A DNA stretch of 64,000 bases from JAIVJM01 sp963816985 (GCA_963816985.1 CAWFMF010000004.1:4030001-4094000); one strand, 5' to 3'; positions 17,715-27,461 are shown, counted from the stretch's first letter. Program-made: numbers and translations. Notes: generated by a model not told the origin, from the letters alone.

Positions 17715-19063
17715 TTATCCCACTGACGTTTTAAGTCCCGCCACGAGTGCGTCTATCTCGCCGCGCTTGTTCGTTTCCGTGACGCAGACGAGGAAGTCGT
17801 TGGGGCGTTCCGGGTAGTAGCGCGAGAGGGCGAGGCCGCCAGTGACGTTGTGCTCGGAGGCGAGGCGGCGGAGGAGCCCTTCGGCTTCCGCCGGCGCGCG
17901 GACGACGAACTCGTTGAACGTGGGCGCGGAGTGCGGGAGCGTGAAGCCTTCGAGCGCGGCGATTTGACGGCGCGCGTAAGCCGACTTCTGCGCGCACTGC
18001 GCGGCCACCTCCTGCAAACCCCTGCGGCCCATCGTCGTCATGTAGATGGTCGCGGCGAGCGCAATCAATCCCTCGTTGGTGCAGATGTTCGAGGTCGCCT
18101 TCTCGCGGCGGATGTGCTGCTCGCGCGTGGCGAGCGTGAGCACGAAGCCGCGTCGGCCCTCCTTGTCGAAGGCTACGCCCGCGAGGCGGCCCGGAATCTG
18201 TCGCGCGTACTGCTCGCGCGTGGCGAAGAGGCCGACGTAGGGGCCGCCGTAGGAGACGGGGACGCCGAACGACTGGCCTTCGGCGACGACGATGTCCGCG
18301 CCGCACGCGCCGGGCGAGCGCAGGAGGCCGAAGGATGCGCCCTCGGTGACGACGACGACGAGGAGCGCGCCCTCGGCGTGCACGCGCGTCCGAGAGAGCC
18401 TTCAGGTCTTCGACGCAGCCGAAGAAGTTCGGCGACTGGACGACGACCGCCGCGATTGATCTTGTCGAGCGCGCCTTCGGCGAGGACAGTCCGGCCCGTC
18501 TCTTCGTCAAAGTCGGCGCGCAGTAATTCAATCCCCGCGTGCGCGACGTAAGTCTCGGTGACGTGGAGGTATTCGGGATGCACTGCGCCTGAGACGAGGA
18601 CACGCTTGCGGCGCGTGACGCGCTCGGCCATCAGCACGGCCTCGGCCATCGCCGTCGAGCCGTCGTACATCGAGGCGTTCGCTACGTCCATCCCCGTCAG
18701 TTGGCAGACGAGGGTCTGGAACTCGAAGATGGCTTGGAGCGTGCCTTGCGAAATTTCCGGCTGATAGGGCGTGTAGGCGGTGAAGAACTCGGAGCGTTGG
18801 AGGAGGCTGTCAATGACGGTCGGCGCGTAGTGCGTGTATGCGCCCGCGCCGATGAAGTTGGGGCGGCGCGCGGCGACGTTCTTCGCCGCCATCGCCTCGA
18901 AGCGTTCGAGCAACTCAATCTCGGAGAGCGCGGGCGGCGTCTTCAAGGGCTCGCGCAGGATGATGTCTGCCGGTATCGAGTCGAAGAGTTCGTCCACGGA
19001 CGCGTGTCCGAGGGCCGAGAGCATCTCCTGCCGCTCTTCCGGCGAATTCGGGATGTAACGCAC
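17715..19063 (-). pseudogene. gcvPA: Glycine dehydrogenase subunit 1 with two frameshifts
   Basis: The N-terminal part (MRYIPNSPEERQEMLSALG onward) and the C-terminal part (GASFGLLRSPGACGADIVVA onward) are typical GcvPA, but three reading frames are needed. The first break is at about 18455-18461 after EGALDKI, where an ATCA-like duplication shifts to AAVVVQSPNFFGCVEDLKAL. The second is at about 18383-18390, within a CG run, after ALSD. The two shifts do not cancel. All neighbouring gcv genes are intact, so sequencing or assembly errors are at least as likely as true loss. If real, the P protein would be inactive. Confidence 0.85.
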
Positions 19064-19075
19064 GGCTCTTGTTGG

Positions 19076-19468
19076 CTACTCCGTTTCGCTCTTGAGATAG
19101 TCTTCGTACTCGGCGGCGTTGAGCAGGCTGTCCACCTCGCCCGCCTCGGCGAGGCGGATGCGAACCATCCAGCCGTCGCCGTAGGGGTCTGTGTTGACCT
19201 TCTCCGGCTCGTCCTGCAACGTCTCGTTGACCTCGACGACCTCGCCCGCGACCGGGATGAAAAGCTCGGAGACGGCCTTCACCGACTCGACCGAGCCGAA
19301 CGTCTCGTGCGCCGCGAAGGTCTCGCCCGGCTTCGGCAACTCGACGTAGACCACGTCGCCCAGAGAGTCCTGCGCGTGGTCGGTGATGCCGACCGTGCCG
19401 ACGCCGCCCTCAACCCTGATCCACTCGTGATCCTTGCTGTAGTGCAAATTTTCGGGAACGTTAGACAT
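19076..19468 (-). CDS. gcvH: Glycine cleavage system H protein
   Basis: A 130-residue lipoyl carrier protein. The lipoylated lysine lies in FGSVESVKAVSEL at about residue 64, and the ends (HYSKDHEWIRVEGG and YEDYLKSE) are typical. It shuttles the aminomethyl group between P and T proteins. It is the second gene of the operon, 135 bases after gcvT across a repeat hairpin and 12 bases before gcvPA. Confidence 0.95.
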   Translation of the reverse strand: MSNVPENLHYSKDHEWIRVEGGVGTVGITDHAQDSLGDVVYVELPKPGETFAAHETFGSVESVKAVSELFIPVAGEVVEVNETLQDEPEKVNTDPYGDGWMVRIRLAEAGEVDSLLNAAEYEDYLKSETE

Positions 19469-19490
19469 GAAACCTCCGAGAGAAAGTGAA

Positions 19491-19607
19491 CAGTAGTCAG
19501 TAGTCAGTAGTCAGTAGAAAAACGTTCTCTGATGAGTCGTTTGGGTTTCAGCGTCGGCGTCGTCAGCGCGGAGCGCTACTGACTGCTGACCACTGTCTCC
19601 TGACTAC
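19491..19607. repeat. Word-repeat hairpin between gcvT and gcvH
   Basis: The left arm is tandem AGTAGTC words (19491-19517) and the right arm their imperfect complement (19576-19607). The stop codon of gcvT (19604-19606) lies inside the right arm, so the element abuts or has extended into the gene end. Confidence 0.7.
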
Positions 19608-20740
19608 TTCTTTTCTCGTTTGTAGAAAGGCGTCGGCACGACCTCGGCCCCGACCATGCGACCGCGCACGTCTATTTGAAGTTGTTGCCCCACGGACGAG
19701 TGCTCGACCGGCACGTAGGCCATGCCGATGTTCTTCTTGAGGAACGGCGCGGGGCTCCCCGAAGTGACTTGCCCGACCTTCGCGCCTTCGACGTACACGT
19801 CCTGACCGTCGCGCGCGATGCCGCGCTCCGTGACCTCGAAGCCGACGAGCTTGCGGCGGACGCCCTCTTCCTTCTGCCGCGCTAAGGCCTCGCGCCCGAC
19901 GAACTCGCCTTTGTTCAGCTTGCAAATCCAGCCGAGGTTGGCTTCCAGCAGCGTCGTCGTGTCGTCAATCTCGTGGCCGTAGAGCGCCATCGCCGATTCG
20001 AGCCGGAGCGTGTTGCGCGCCGCGAGCCCGCACGGCGCGACGCCTTCGGGCGTGCCCGCTTTGCCCGCATCGAGCATCCTGTCCCACAGTTGTTCTGCTT
20101 TGTCGGCGGCGGCGTAGACCTCGAAGCCGTCCTCGCCCGTGTAGCCCGTGCGCGAGATGATGGCGGGCACGCCGTCAACCTCGCCTTCGCGGAAGTGGTA
20201 ATACTTGATCTCTTCGAGCGGCGTCGAAGTTAATGTCTGAAGAATGCCGAGCGCGTCCGGGCCTTGCAGGGCGATTTGGCAAAAATCCGAGCTGCGGTTC
20301 GTCAACTCGACGTTCTCGCCCGCGAGGTGCGAGTTAATCCAGTCCCAGTCCTTCCCGGTGGTCGAGGCGTTGACGACGAGCATCAGGTGTTCGGGGCCGA
20401 AGCGGTAGACGAGCAGGTCGTCAACGACCGTCCCTTCGGGCGTCGTCAGAGCGGAGTAGTGCGCCTGCCCGTCAACGAGCTTCGACGCGTCGTTCGAGCA
20501 GAGGCGGTTGACGAGCGCGATAGAGTCCGGCCCGCGCAGCTCGAACTCGCCCATGTGCGAAACGTCGAAGAGCCCGGCGCGCGTGCGCGTCCGCAGATGC
20601 TCTTCGACCGTGCCGAGCGGGTACTGGACGGGCATGTCCCACCCGCCGAAGTCCACCATGCGCCCGCCCGCGCGGCGGTGCGCGGCGTTCAAAGGCGTCT
20701 GCTTCAGGGAGGGCGCGCTCACACTCATCTCCTCAGTCAT
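19604..20740 (-). CDS. gcvT: Aminomethyltransferase (glycine cleavage T protein)
   Basis: A T protein of about 378 residues with the folate-binding domain signature: MVDFGGWDMPVQYP, GLFDVSHMGEFELRG, and the conserved TGYTGEDGFEVY and C-terminal GQVTSGSPAPFLKKNIGMAYV. It releases ammonia and makes methylene-tetrahydrofolate from the H-protein intermediate. I choose the ATG at 20740; the longer frame upstream lacks conserved residues and overlaps the likely promoter. A start at MSVSAP five residues further in is also possible. It leads the gcvT-H-PA-PB operon. No glycine riboswitch is visible upstream. Confidence 0.93.
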   Translation of the reverse strand: MTEEMSVSAPSLKQTPLNAAHRRAGGRMVDFGGWDMPVQYPLGTVEEHLRTRTRAGLFDVSHMGEFELRGPDSIALVNRLCSNDASKLVDGQAHYSALTTPEGTVVDDLLVYRFGPEHLMLVVNASTTGKDWDWINSHLAGENVELTNRSSDFCQIALQGPDALGILQTLTSTPLEEIKYYHFREGEVDGVPAIISRTGYTGEDGFEVYAAADKAEQLWDRMLDAGKAGTPEGVAPCGLAARNTLRLESAMALYGHEIDDTTTLLEANLGWICKLNKGEFVGREALARQKEEGVRRKLVGFEVTERGIARDGQDVYVEGAKVGQVTSGSPAPFLKKNIGMAYVPVEHSSVGQQLQIDVRGRMVGAEVVPTPFYKREKK

Positions 20741-20787
20741 TTGCCGAAGTTTTGGCGCTGAAAAATCTTTTTGGAGCTTAGGCACGA

Positions 20788-20817
20788 AACCTAACACGCC
20801 GCGCGAGAGGGCGTCAA
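20788..20817 (-). promoter_or_regulatory. Candidate promoter of the gcv operon
   Basis: On the minus strand TTGACG (20812-20817) is followed after 18 bases by TAGGTT (20788-20793), about 48 bases before the chosen gcvT start. The -35 box is good and the -10 box moderate. Confidence 0.45.
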
Positions 20818-21025
20818 GCGAGTGGCTTCTCCCGCACCGCGCGCTGCGGCGCCGCGTCAAAATTTCATTGTCATGCGCGCCGACCTGTGGTAGCTTTCCC
20901 GCGCTTCAGACACGTCTTTCCGACCCCGCTCGGAACCACGCGACGCCGCTTTACAAGCTTTGGCCGCCCCTCGCATTTCGGCCAACCTTTCTGACACCTC
21001 ATTGCACGCGTACACAGGAGGCCCC

Positions 21026-22867
21026 ATGTTCAGGTATACGAACCGCCCGTCACTCGCCGCTTTGCTCACCATCGCACTACTGCTCTCGACCTTCGCCCCC
21101 CTCACCGCGCTCGCGGGCGTCAAGCGCCCCGCCCCTCGGCAGAAGAAGGACGAGAACAAGGACAAGGACAAGGATAAGAAGAAGGACGACAAGGAAGAGA
21201 AGCCCAAGCTCACCAAGGCTGAGAGGAAGTATCAGGAGATTAAGAAGTTCAGCGCCGAACTCTACAACAAGGACGCCGACTTCCGCGACACCGTGGACGA
21301 CGCCTACGAGCGCAAGATGCGCGAGCACACCGAGTTCGCCTTCGACCTCAACAGCCGCAACGGCATTGACGGCCAGATTAATCGTGACGGCGACAAGCTG
21401 AAGATTTACGACGCGCTCTACGACAACCCGCTGGCGCAGGACTACGTCAACCGCCTCGGCCAGTCGCTCGTCCCCGCGAGCACCACCAAGCTCTACGCCT
21501 TCAAGATCACCCTCAACCCGATACCGGAAGCCAAGTCGCTCGCCACCGGCACGGTCTACGTCTCTTCGGGGCTGCTCTCGAAGATAGACAACGAGGCGCA
21601 GCTCGCCTACATCCTCGGCCACGAAATCGGGCACATCGAGAAAGAGCACTGGTTCGAGGACACGCTCGTCAGCAACGGCGTCGGCGAGTACAACGAGAAG
21701 CAGCAGAAGAAGCGCGCCATCTGGGGCGCGGTCATCGGCGCGGCCACCGCCGGAGTCGCGGGCGCGGCGGGCGCGGGCGGCATGGACATGCTCAACGCCG
21801 GTCTCATCACCGGCCTCGTCATCGCGCCGACGCTCTTGAAGTTCGTCATGCCGAACGCCGTCAACTCCTGGGACAGGCTTCAGGAGGACGAGGCCGACCA
21901 GCTCGGCCTCAAGTTCATGCTCGACCGCTCTTACGACCCGCGCGAGGTTCCGAAGTTCTACGCCTCCATGCAGCGCAGCACGCGGCGCGACAAGCGAGCC
22001 TCGCTCGGCTTCATGGCCGACCCGCAGCGGATGAACGAGCGCGTCGCCGCCGTCAACCTCGCCATCGCCGGGATGACCATGAACCCGAACGCCATGCTCA
22101 TCGGCGCGATGAACCTCGCCGACGCCAAGCCCAGCGCCCCGCCGCCGAGCGACAACCCGACCAAGACCCTCGACGCCTCGAACAACGCGGCGGCGCGCGC
22201 CGCGGCGGCTGACCGCACCATCGGCACGCAGCTCGCGGCTGACATCAAGCAGAAGCTCGACGCCGGTGAACTTATCGGCTCAAGCGCCGAGTTCGAGGCC
22301 GTGATGGCCGCCCTCAAGCGCGACAACGGCATCCGCGCCTACTACTACGACATGTTCCAGATGGCGCGCGACAACCTCGAAGAGTCTTTGATGATTCGCT
22401 CGAACGACCCGTTCACGCACTTCTATTACGGGAAGGTTTTGAAGCTCACGGCGCGCAACGCCACCGAGAAGTCGCGCGCGCTCGCCGAGTTCGTCCGCGC
22501 CATCGAGCTCGACAAGCGGCGCGTCCTGCCCGAAGCGAGACTCCACCGCGCGCTCGCGCTCATCGAGAACAAGGAGTCCTCGCAGATGCCCGAAATCGTC
22601 TCGACGCTCAAGGAGTACGTGAGCCTCTACCAGCGGCAGAGCGGCGGGAAGCTCCCGCCGAACATGGATGTCATCTACGACTACATGCAGGAGGCGAACG
22701 AGATGACCTGGTCTGTCCCGGAGGTGACGAACATCTCGACCAGGAACATTGACCCGGTCAACGTCTCTTCGTCTTCGGGCGGGGCGCGACCGGCTGACCC
22801 GGCCCCGGCGTCGAGTACCCCCGCCGCACGGTCGCCGCAAACGCCCGCACCTCGCCAGCGCCCGTAA
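21026..22867 (+). CDS. Secreted M48-family metalloprotease with C-terminal helical repeats
   Basis: A 613-residue protein starting at ATG 21026, four bases after AGGAGG. A signal peptide is followed by a very lysine/aspartate-rich linker (DENKDKDKDKKKDDKEEKPK). The zinc site LGHEIGHIEKEHWFED is that of Ste24/BepA-type M48 proteases, with the downstream glutamate in LQEDEADQLGLKFM. A glycine/alanine-rich membrane-like hairpin lies between the two. The C-terminal half holds TPR-like helices (THFYYGKVLKLTARNATEKS). This resembles BepA-like outer-membrane quality-control proteases. The linker acidity and basicity are unusual. Confidence 0.85.
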   Translation: MFRYTNRPSLAALLTIALLLSTFAPLTALAGVKRPAPRQKKDENKDKDKDKKKDDKEEKPKLTKAERKYQEIKKFSAELYNKDADFRDTVDDAYERKMREHTEFAFDLNSRNGIDGQINRDGDKLKIYDALYDNPLAQDYVNRLGQSLVPASTTKLYAFKITLNPIPEAKSLATGTVYVSSGLLSKIDNEAQLAYILGHEIGHIEKEHWFEDTLVSNGVGEYNEKQQKKRAIWGAVIGAATAGVAGAAGAGGMDMLNAGLITGLVIAPTLLKFVMPNAVNSWDRLQEDEADQLGLKFMLDRSYDPREVPKFYASMQRSTRRDKRASLGFMADPQRMNERVAAVNLAIAGMTMNPNAMLIGAMNLADAKPSAPPPSDNPTKTLDASNNAAARAAAADRTIGTQLAADIKQKLDAGELIGSSAEFEAVMAALKRDNGIRAYYYDMFQMARDNLEESLMIRSNDPFTHFYYGKVLKLTARNATEKSRALAEFVRAIELDKRRVLPEARLHRALALIENKESSQMPEIVSTLKEYVSLYQRQSGGKLPPNMDVIYDYMQEANEMTWSVPEVTNISTRNIDPVNVSSSSGGARPADPAPASSTPAARSPQTPAPRQRP

Positions 22868-22904
22868 CTCCCGGCGCGAAGCGACCGGCACGCGTGTTCA
22901 GAGA

Positions 22905-22946
22905 CGCGCGGCGGGCGGCTTAAATAAGAAGCCCGCCCGCCGCGCG
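22905..22946 (+). terminator. GC-rich hairpin after the M48 gene
   Basis: A stem of about 14 bases (CGCGCGGCGGGCGG and its complement) lies between the M48 and caspase-like genes. The T-run is absent, so it may be an attenuator rather than a strong terminator. Confidence 0.5.
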
Positions 22947-23013
22947 TCGAGTCGGCACGTCGAGTCGGCTCTCCGTCTGAAGCGTTCCTCAAACAGCTTG
23001 AGAGGTCTTCCCC

Positions 23014-24759
23014 GTGCGTAAACTCTTCGTCGCCCTCGTGCTCTTCACCTGCGTCGTCGGGCCGGAGTACCTCTCCGGCCCCGTGGACGCTACGACGACC
23101 GTCGTGCTCGACGAGACCGACCGCCGCAAGCCCTTCGCGCTTGAGTTGCCGGAGATCGGCGGGCAGAGCATCACTGCGCCCGAAGCCGTCATCCCGCACA
23201 CCAACCTCAGCAAGCTCCGGCTGCGCATCTTCAAGCCTTACGCCGACTCAATCCGCTACGGCAAGATTTACACGAAGATTAACGGCGAGTCGGCCAACAC
23301 CATCATCAACATCAACTCCGGCAACGACGGCTACATCATCAACGGCAACCTCGACATGAAGCCGCGCTTTCGGCTGCAACCCGGCAAGAACGTCATCGAG
23401 ATTATCGCCAAAGACAACAGCGGGCTCGAATACTACGCCTCTTACGTTTTGCTCACGAGGGATCGCCGGGCGGGCGAGGCGGGCGGCGAGTCGGACGCGA
23501 CCATCGAGTCCGTCCCCGTCACGACGGGCGGCGACCGCCAGCCGCCGACGCTCTACCTCATCCAACCCATCGGCGCGGTGCGCGTGGGCCCCGGCGGCGG
23601 CACGGTCAAGATTACGGGCGTTGCTCTGGACAGCGCGGGGACGGTCGCCTCCGTCACCGTCAACAATCAGGCGGCGACGCTCGCGCCCGCCACCGGCACG
23701 CGCGGCCTCTCAGTGAAGGCCGGAGACCCGGACGAGGCTTTCTCGGCGGAGGCGATGAAGAAGGCGGTCGAGTTCGAGCAGTCAATCAACGTCGGCGCGC
23801 AGGCGACCTCCGTCGTCATCGAGGCCAAGGACAGCGCGGGCAACATCACGCGTCTCAGCCTCCCGGTCAAGCGGCGCGAGGCCGCCGTCTCTTCGTCCTT
23901 CCGTGGGCGCAAGCTCGCGCTCATCGTCGGCGTCTCAAAGTATAAGTATCATGACCGTGGCCTGAATGACCTGACCTACGCCGACGTTGACGCGCGCTCC
24001 GTGCGCGACTTCCTGCAACAGAAAGAGGGCGGCGGCTTCGCGCCCTCCGACATCGTTTACTTGGAGAACGGTGCGGCGACGGTCGGGGCCGTGCGCGCCG
24101 CGCTCGACACCTTCCTCCCGAAGGCCGGGGCCGACGACCTCATCTTCATCTTCATCGCCGGGCACGGCGGCCCGGACCCGGACGCTCCGCAGAACCTCTA
24201 CTTCATGCTCCACGACACGAAGCTCGCCGACATGCCGAACACGGCCTTGCCGATGACGGAGTTGCAGGAGGCGCTCGACCATAAAGTGCGGGCCGGTCGG
24301 CTCGTCGTCTTCGTGGACACGTGCCACAGCGCGGGCCTCACGGGCGAGACCCTCGTCGCTACGCGCGGCGTCGAGAACAACCTCATCAACCTCTACGCCT
24401 CGAAGCTCTTCACGGAGGCGGGCCGCGCCGTCATGACCTCCTCGGACGTTAACGAAGTCTCGCGCGAGGGGACTCGCTGGGGCGGCGGCCACGGCATCTT
24501 CACTTGGGCGCTGCTCGAAGGACTGCGCGGCGGGGCCGACGCCAACGTTGACCGGCTCGTCACCGCCGGAGAACTGTTCGGCTACGTCCGCGACCGCGTC
24601 CGCATGGAGACCGGCTTCCGCCAGAACCCCCGCGCCCTCCCCGGCCTCAACGCCGACCTCGCTCTGGCCGTGTCGAGCCAGAGGGCGGAGAGCAACGGGC
24701 AGAAGCCCGACCGTAAGGGAGGGCGTAGGCCTTCACGAAAATATCCCCGAAGGGGATGA
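23014..24759 (+). CDS. Secreted caspase-like (C14) protease
   Basis: A 581-residue protein starting at GTG with an N-terminal signal peptide. Residues to about 290 form beta-rich, Ig-like regions (RFRLQPGKNVIEIIAKDNSG). The C-terminal caspase-hemoglobinase domain starts GRKLALIVGVSKYKYHDRG and has the His in IFIAGHGGPD and the Cys in VFVDTCHSAG, so the catalytic dyad is intact. It could be a metacaspase-like protease acting in the periplasm. The last codons (KYPRRG) are encoded by the edge of an intergenic repeat, so the C-terminus appears extended by repeat insertion. Confidence 0.85.
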   Translation: MRKLFVALVLFTCVVGPEYLSGPVDATTTVVLDETDRRKPFALELPEIGGQSITAPEAVIPHTNLSKLRLRIFKPYADSIRYGKIYTKINGESANTIININSGNDGYIINGNLDMKPRFRLQPGKNVIEIIAKDNSGLEYYASYVLLTRDRRAGEAGGESDATIESVPVTTGGDRQPPTLYLIQPIGAVRVGPGGGTVKITGVALDSAGTVASVTVNNQAATLAPATGTRGLSVKAGDPDEAFSAEAMKKAVEFEQSINVGAQATSVVIEAKDSAGNITRLSLPVKRREAAVSSSFRGRKLALIVGVSKYKYHDRGLNDLTYADVDARSVRDFLQQKEGGGFAPSDIVYLENGAATVGAVRAALDTFLPKAGADDLIFIFIAGHGGPDPDAPQNLYFMLHDTKLADMPNTALPMTELQEALDHKVRAGRLVVFVDTCHSAGLTGETLVATRGVENNLINLYASKLFTEAGRAVMTSSDVNEVSREGTRWGGGHGIFTWALLEGLRGGADANVDRLVTAGELFGYVRDRVRMETGFRQNPRALPGLNADLALAVSSQRAESNGQKPDRKGGRRPSRKYPRRG

Positions 24760-24965
24760 AGATAATAGCCGGGGGCAGAGCAAACGAAGTTTGCGCCGCC
24801 CCCGGTTCGCATAGATAAAAATAATCCGACCCTGAAGGGGTCGCAGATTCAACGTTGAATCTGCGACCCCTTCAGGGTCGGATTCCTTTATCCGTCGTTT
24901 CCGGGGGCGACGTGCTGCGCACTTGCCCCCGGCTATTATCTTCTGCCCTTTCAGGGCAGGACTTG
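24738..24965. repeat. Nested palindromic repeat element
   Basis: The core is a perfect palindrome with 31-base arms and no loop (24823-24853 and 24854-24884). It is flanked by outer arms GATAATAGCCGGGGGCA (24761-24777) and its complement (24924-24940). Small CCCCGAAGGGG-like hairpins lie further out. The left edge overlaps the caspase gene's stop codon. It looks like a mobile or replicated intergenic element with no coding capacity. Confidence 0.85.
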
Positions 24966-25008
24966 AATCATTCGTGCCCGCGCCCTCCCTCACGGTCGGG
25001 CTTCCGCC

Positions 25009-26127
25009 TCACATCCCGATCTGCTTCAGGTGATACCGCTCGGTGTCGTAATAACGCTCAACGTCCACGGTATTGATTTTGCCGAGCACCCCCTTGATGT
25101 CCACCAGCGAGAGGTCGCAGGCCGGGGCGACGCCGCGCGCCGAGACCATCTTGCCGAACTCGCCGGCGGCAACGGCGTCCGCCGCGCGCGCGCCGAAGAG
25201 GATTCCCATGATGCGGTCAACGGGCGAGGGCGGCCCGCCGCGCTGCGGGTGGCCGAGCATCGCCGCGCGCGCGTCAAACGGCGTCTCGCTCATGATGCGG
25301 CGCGCGAGCACTTCACCGATGCCGCCCAAGCGCGCGTGGCCGAAGGCGTCGTGCCGGTCGTCAATCGTCACCAACTCGCCGTCCTCGGCGTACGCGCCTT
25401 CGGCGACGACGATGACGGAGTAGCGTGGATGCTGTGGGTCTCGACGCGTCGAGGCCGGGTCGCCGAGCCGCTCGCGCAGGTGCTTGTAAACCTTCTCGTA
25501 GCGGAAGGGGTATTCGGGGATGAGGATGAGGTCGGCCTGACCGGCGACGCCCGACCAGAGCGCGAGGTGCCCGGCGTGGCGGCCCATGACCTCGATGACC
25601 TGCACCCAGCCGTGCGAGCCCGCAGGCGTGCGCGAACGCTCGATAACGTCCGTCACGTTCCTCAGCGCCGTGTCGAAGCCGAGCGTGTAGTCCGTCCCCT
25701 CAAGGTCTTTGTCAATCGTCTTCGGCACGCCGACGACGCGGACGCCCTTCTCCGAAAGTCGCGCCGCCACGCCGAGCGTATCCTCGCCGCCGCAGGCGAC
25801 GATGGCGTCGAGCCCGAACCGCTCGATGTTCTCGAAGACCTCGGCAGAGCGGTCAACGCGCTCGCCCGTCTCGGTCGTCGTGCGGAAGGGGTTGGTGCGC
25901 GACGAGCCGAGGTTCGTCCCGCCGTCCCTGTCCCAACGCCGCACGCCGCCACGGTCGAGTTCGAGGATTTCCGGCGCAGGATTAAGAAGGCTGCGCCAGC
26001 CGTCGTAGAGGCCGACGACCGAGATGCCGTGCTCCGAGGCGCGGTAGACGAGCCCCTTGATGGCCGGGTTGAGGCCGGGCGCGTCGCCGCCGCCGGTCAA
26101 CACGCCGATGCGCTTAACTTTTGACAT
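25009..26127 (-). CDS. Phosphofructokinase, probably PPi-type or mixed specificity
   Basis: A 372-residue PFKA-family protein with TGGGDAPGLN at the N-terminus, ACGGEDTLG at about 111-119 and VPKTIDKDLEGTDYTLGFDTA at about 134-154. ATP-dependent enzymes have GGDGS and PGTIDND at these places. The Asp in GGED and the Lys in PKTIDKD are the signature of pyrophosphate-dependent or mixed-substrate enzymes. It phosphorylates fructose 6-phosphate in glycolysis, reversibly if PPi is used. The phosphoryl donor is inferred from two motifs only. Confidence 0.88.
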   Translation of the reverse strand: MSKVKRIGVLTGGGDAPGLNPAIKGLVYRASEHGISVVGLYDGWRSLLNPAPEILELDRGGVRRWDRDGGTNLGSSRTNPFRTTTETGERVDRSAEVFENIERFGLDAIVACGGEDTLGVAARLSEKGVRVVGVPKTIDKDLEGTDYTLGFDTALRNVTDVIERSRTPAGSHGWVQVIEVMGRHAGHLALWSGVAGQADLILIPEYPFRYEKVYKHLRERLGDPASTRRDPQHPRYSVIVVAEGAYAEDGELVTIDDRHDAFGHARLGGIGEVLARRIMSETPFDARAAMLGHPQRGGPPSPVDRIMGILFGARAADAVAAGEFGKMVSARGVAPACDLSLVDIKGVLGKINTVDVERYYDTERYHLKQIGM

Positions 26128-26225
26128 CGAGAGCGAAATTACCCCTTAGAGATTAATTTTTTGCGTCGCGCGCGATAGTATAACGCGTGCGAGATCGAGG
26201 CAAACGGAAGGGGAAGTGAAAGGCC

Positions 26226-27461
26226 ATGACGAAAAGTTCGGGAGTCCGTGCGTTCCGGCGATGCTGCGCCGCGCTCTTTATCGTCGCGTCGCTCGCGTGC
26301 GCCGCAGCCGCGCAGGACGGAGACCTGACGAACAGCGCAGGCGTCTTCGTCAACCCGCCGAGCGCGAAGCGCAAGACCACGCGCGAGAAGAACGCCGCCC
26401 GGCGTCCCATCAAATCTAAACGCCCGCGCGCGGGAGGGACTTCGGCGGCTCCTTCATCAACCCGCCGCGAGCCGACAGCCGAGACGCTCGTCGCCAAGGC
26501 CGAGGCTGACTTCGAGGCGGGCCGCTACGCCGAGGCCGCCGCCACTTATGAGCAAGCCACCAAGCTCAATGCCCGCGACGCCGAGACTCTCTACGCGCTC
26601 GGCAGGTCTTACGAGGCCGCCGGCGACGCCGACCGCGCGATTGAAAGTTACAAGAAGGCGCTCGCCGTCGAGCCCGGACACGAAGACGCGCAACTCGACC
26701 TCGCAGACCTTCTCTCGGAGAAGGGGAGGTACGCCGAGGCCGTCGAACTCTACCGCCAAGTTATCCAGCGGACGCCTTCGAACGCGGAGGCGCAGGCCAG
26801 TCTCGGCGACGCCTTCCACGCCCTCAAGCGTTACGCCGAGGCCGCCGCCGCTTACAAGGAGGCCGCGCGCCTCAACCCCAACGATGCGGAGCTGCTTCAG
26901 TCGCTCGGCTACGTTTTGGGACGCGAGAAGCGCTGGGCCGAGGCCGCGACGGCGCTCAAGCAGGCCGTGCAGCTCAAGCCGGACTTCGCCGACGCCTCCG
27001 TTAACCTCGCGTGGGTCTATAACAACTCGAACCGCTTCGAGGAATCCGCCTCGCTCCTCAAGCAGGTCATCGCGCGGCGACCCGACACGCCCAACGCGCA
27101 CTTCAACCTCGGCTTCGCCTACACGCGCATGGCGCAGACGGGCGGGAAGAAGGGCGACGAGCTGAAGGCGCTCTACGCGCAGGCGGCGGAGGCCTTCGGC
27201 GTCGCCGTCCGCTTGCGGCCCGACTGGCCGGAGGCGCACACCAACCTCGGCGGCGCGCTCGGCGGCACGGGCCGCTACAAAGAGGCCATCTCGTCGCACC
27301 TCGAAGCGCTCCGCCTCCGTCCCGAATACCCCGGCGCGCTCTTCAACCTCGCCGTCGCCTACCGCAAGGACGGGAACAAGAAGGAAGCCCTCAACACCTA
27401 CCAGAAACTCAAGGCCATGAACCCGAAGCTCGCCGAGACTCTCTACCCTTTGGTGAAGTGA
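26226..27461 (+). CDS. Secreted TPR-repeat protein
   Basis: A 411-residue protein with an N-terminal signal (ALFIVASLACAAAAQ), a basic linker (KRKTTREKNAARRPIKSKRPR) and about nine tetratricopeptide repeats, e.g. AEADFEAGRYAEAAATYEQA and ALGRSYEAAGDADRAIESYK. TPR arrays bind peptides or partner proteins; no catalytic part is present. It is transcribed away from the phosphofructokinase gene. Its stop codon ends exactly where a hairpin repeat begins. Confidence 0.85.
   Translation: MTKSSGVRAFRRCCAALFIVASLACAAAAQDGDLTNSAGVFVNPPSAKRKTTREKNAARRPIKSKRPRAGGTSAAPSSTRREPTAETLVAKAEADFEAGRYAEAAATYEQATKLNARDAETLYALGRSYEAAGDADRAIESYKKALAVEPGHEDAQLDLADLLSEKGRYAEAVELYRQVIQRTPSNAEAQASLGDAFHALKRYAEAAAAYKEAARLNPNDAELLQSLGYVLGREKRWAEAATALKQAVQLKPDFADASVNLAWVYNNSNRFEESASLLKQVIARRPDTPNAHFNLGFAYTRMAQTGGKKGDELKALYAQAAEAFGVAVRLRPDWPEAHTNLGGALGGTGRYKEAISSHLEALRLRPEYPGALFNLAVAYRKDGNKKEALNTYQKLKAMNPKLAETLYPLVK

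Noticed and set aside
20741..20960. Possible glycine riboswitch before gcvT
   Set aside because: I looked for the paired aptamer core and found none; only a plausible promoter is present.
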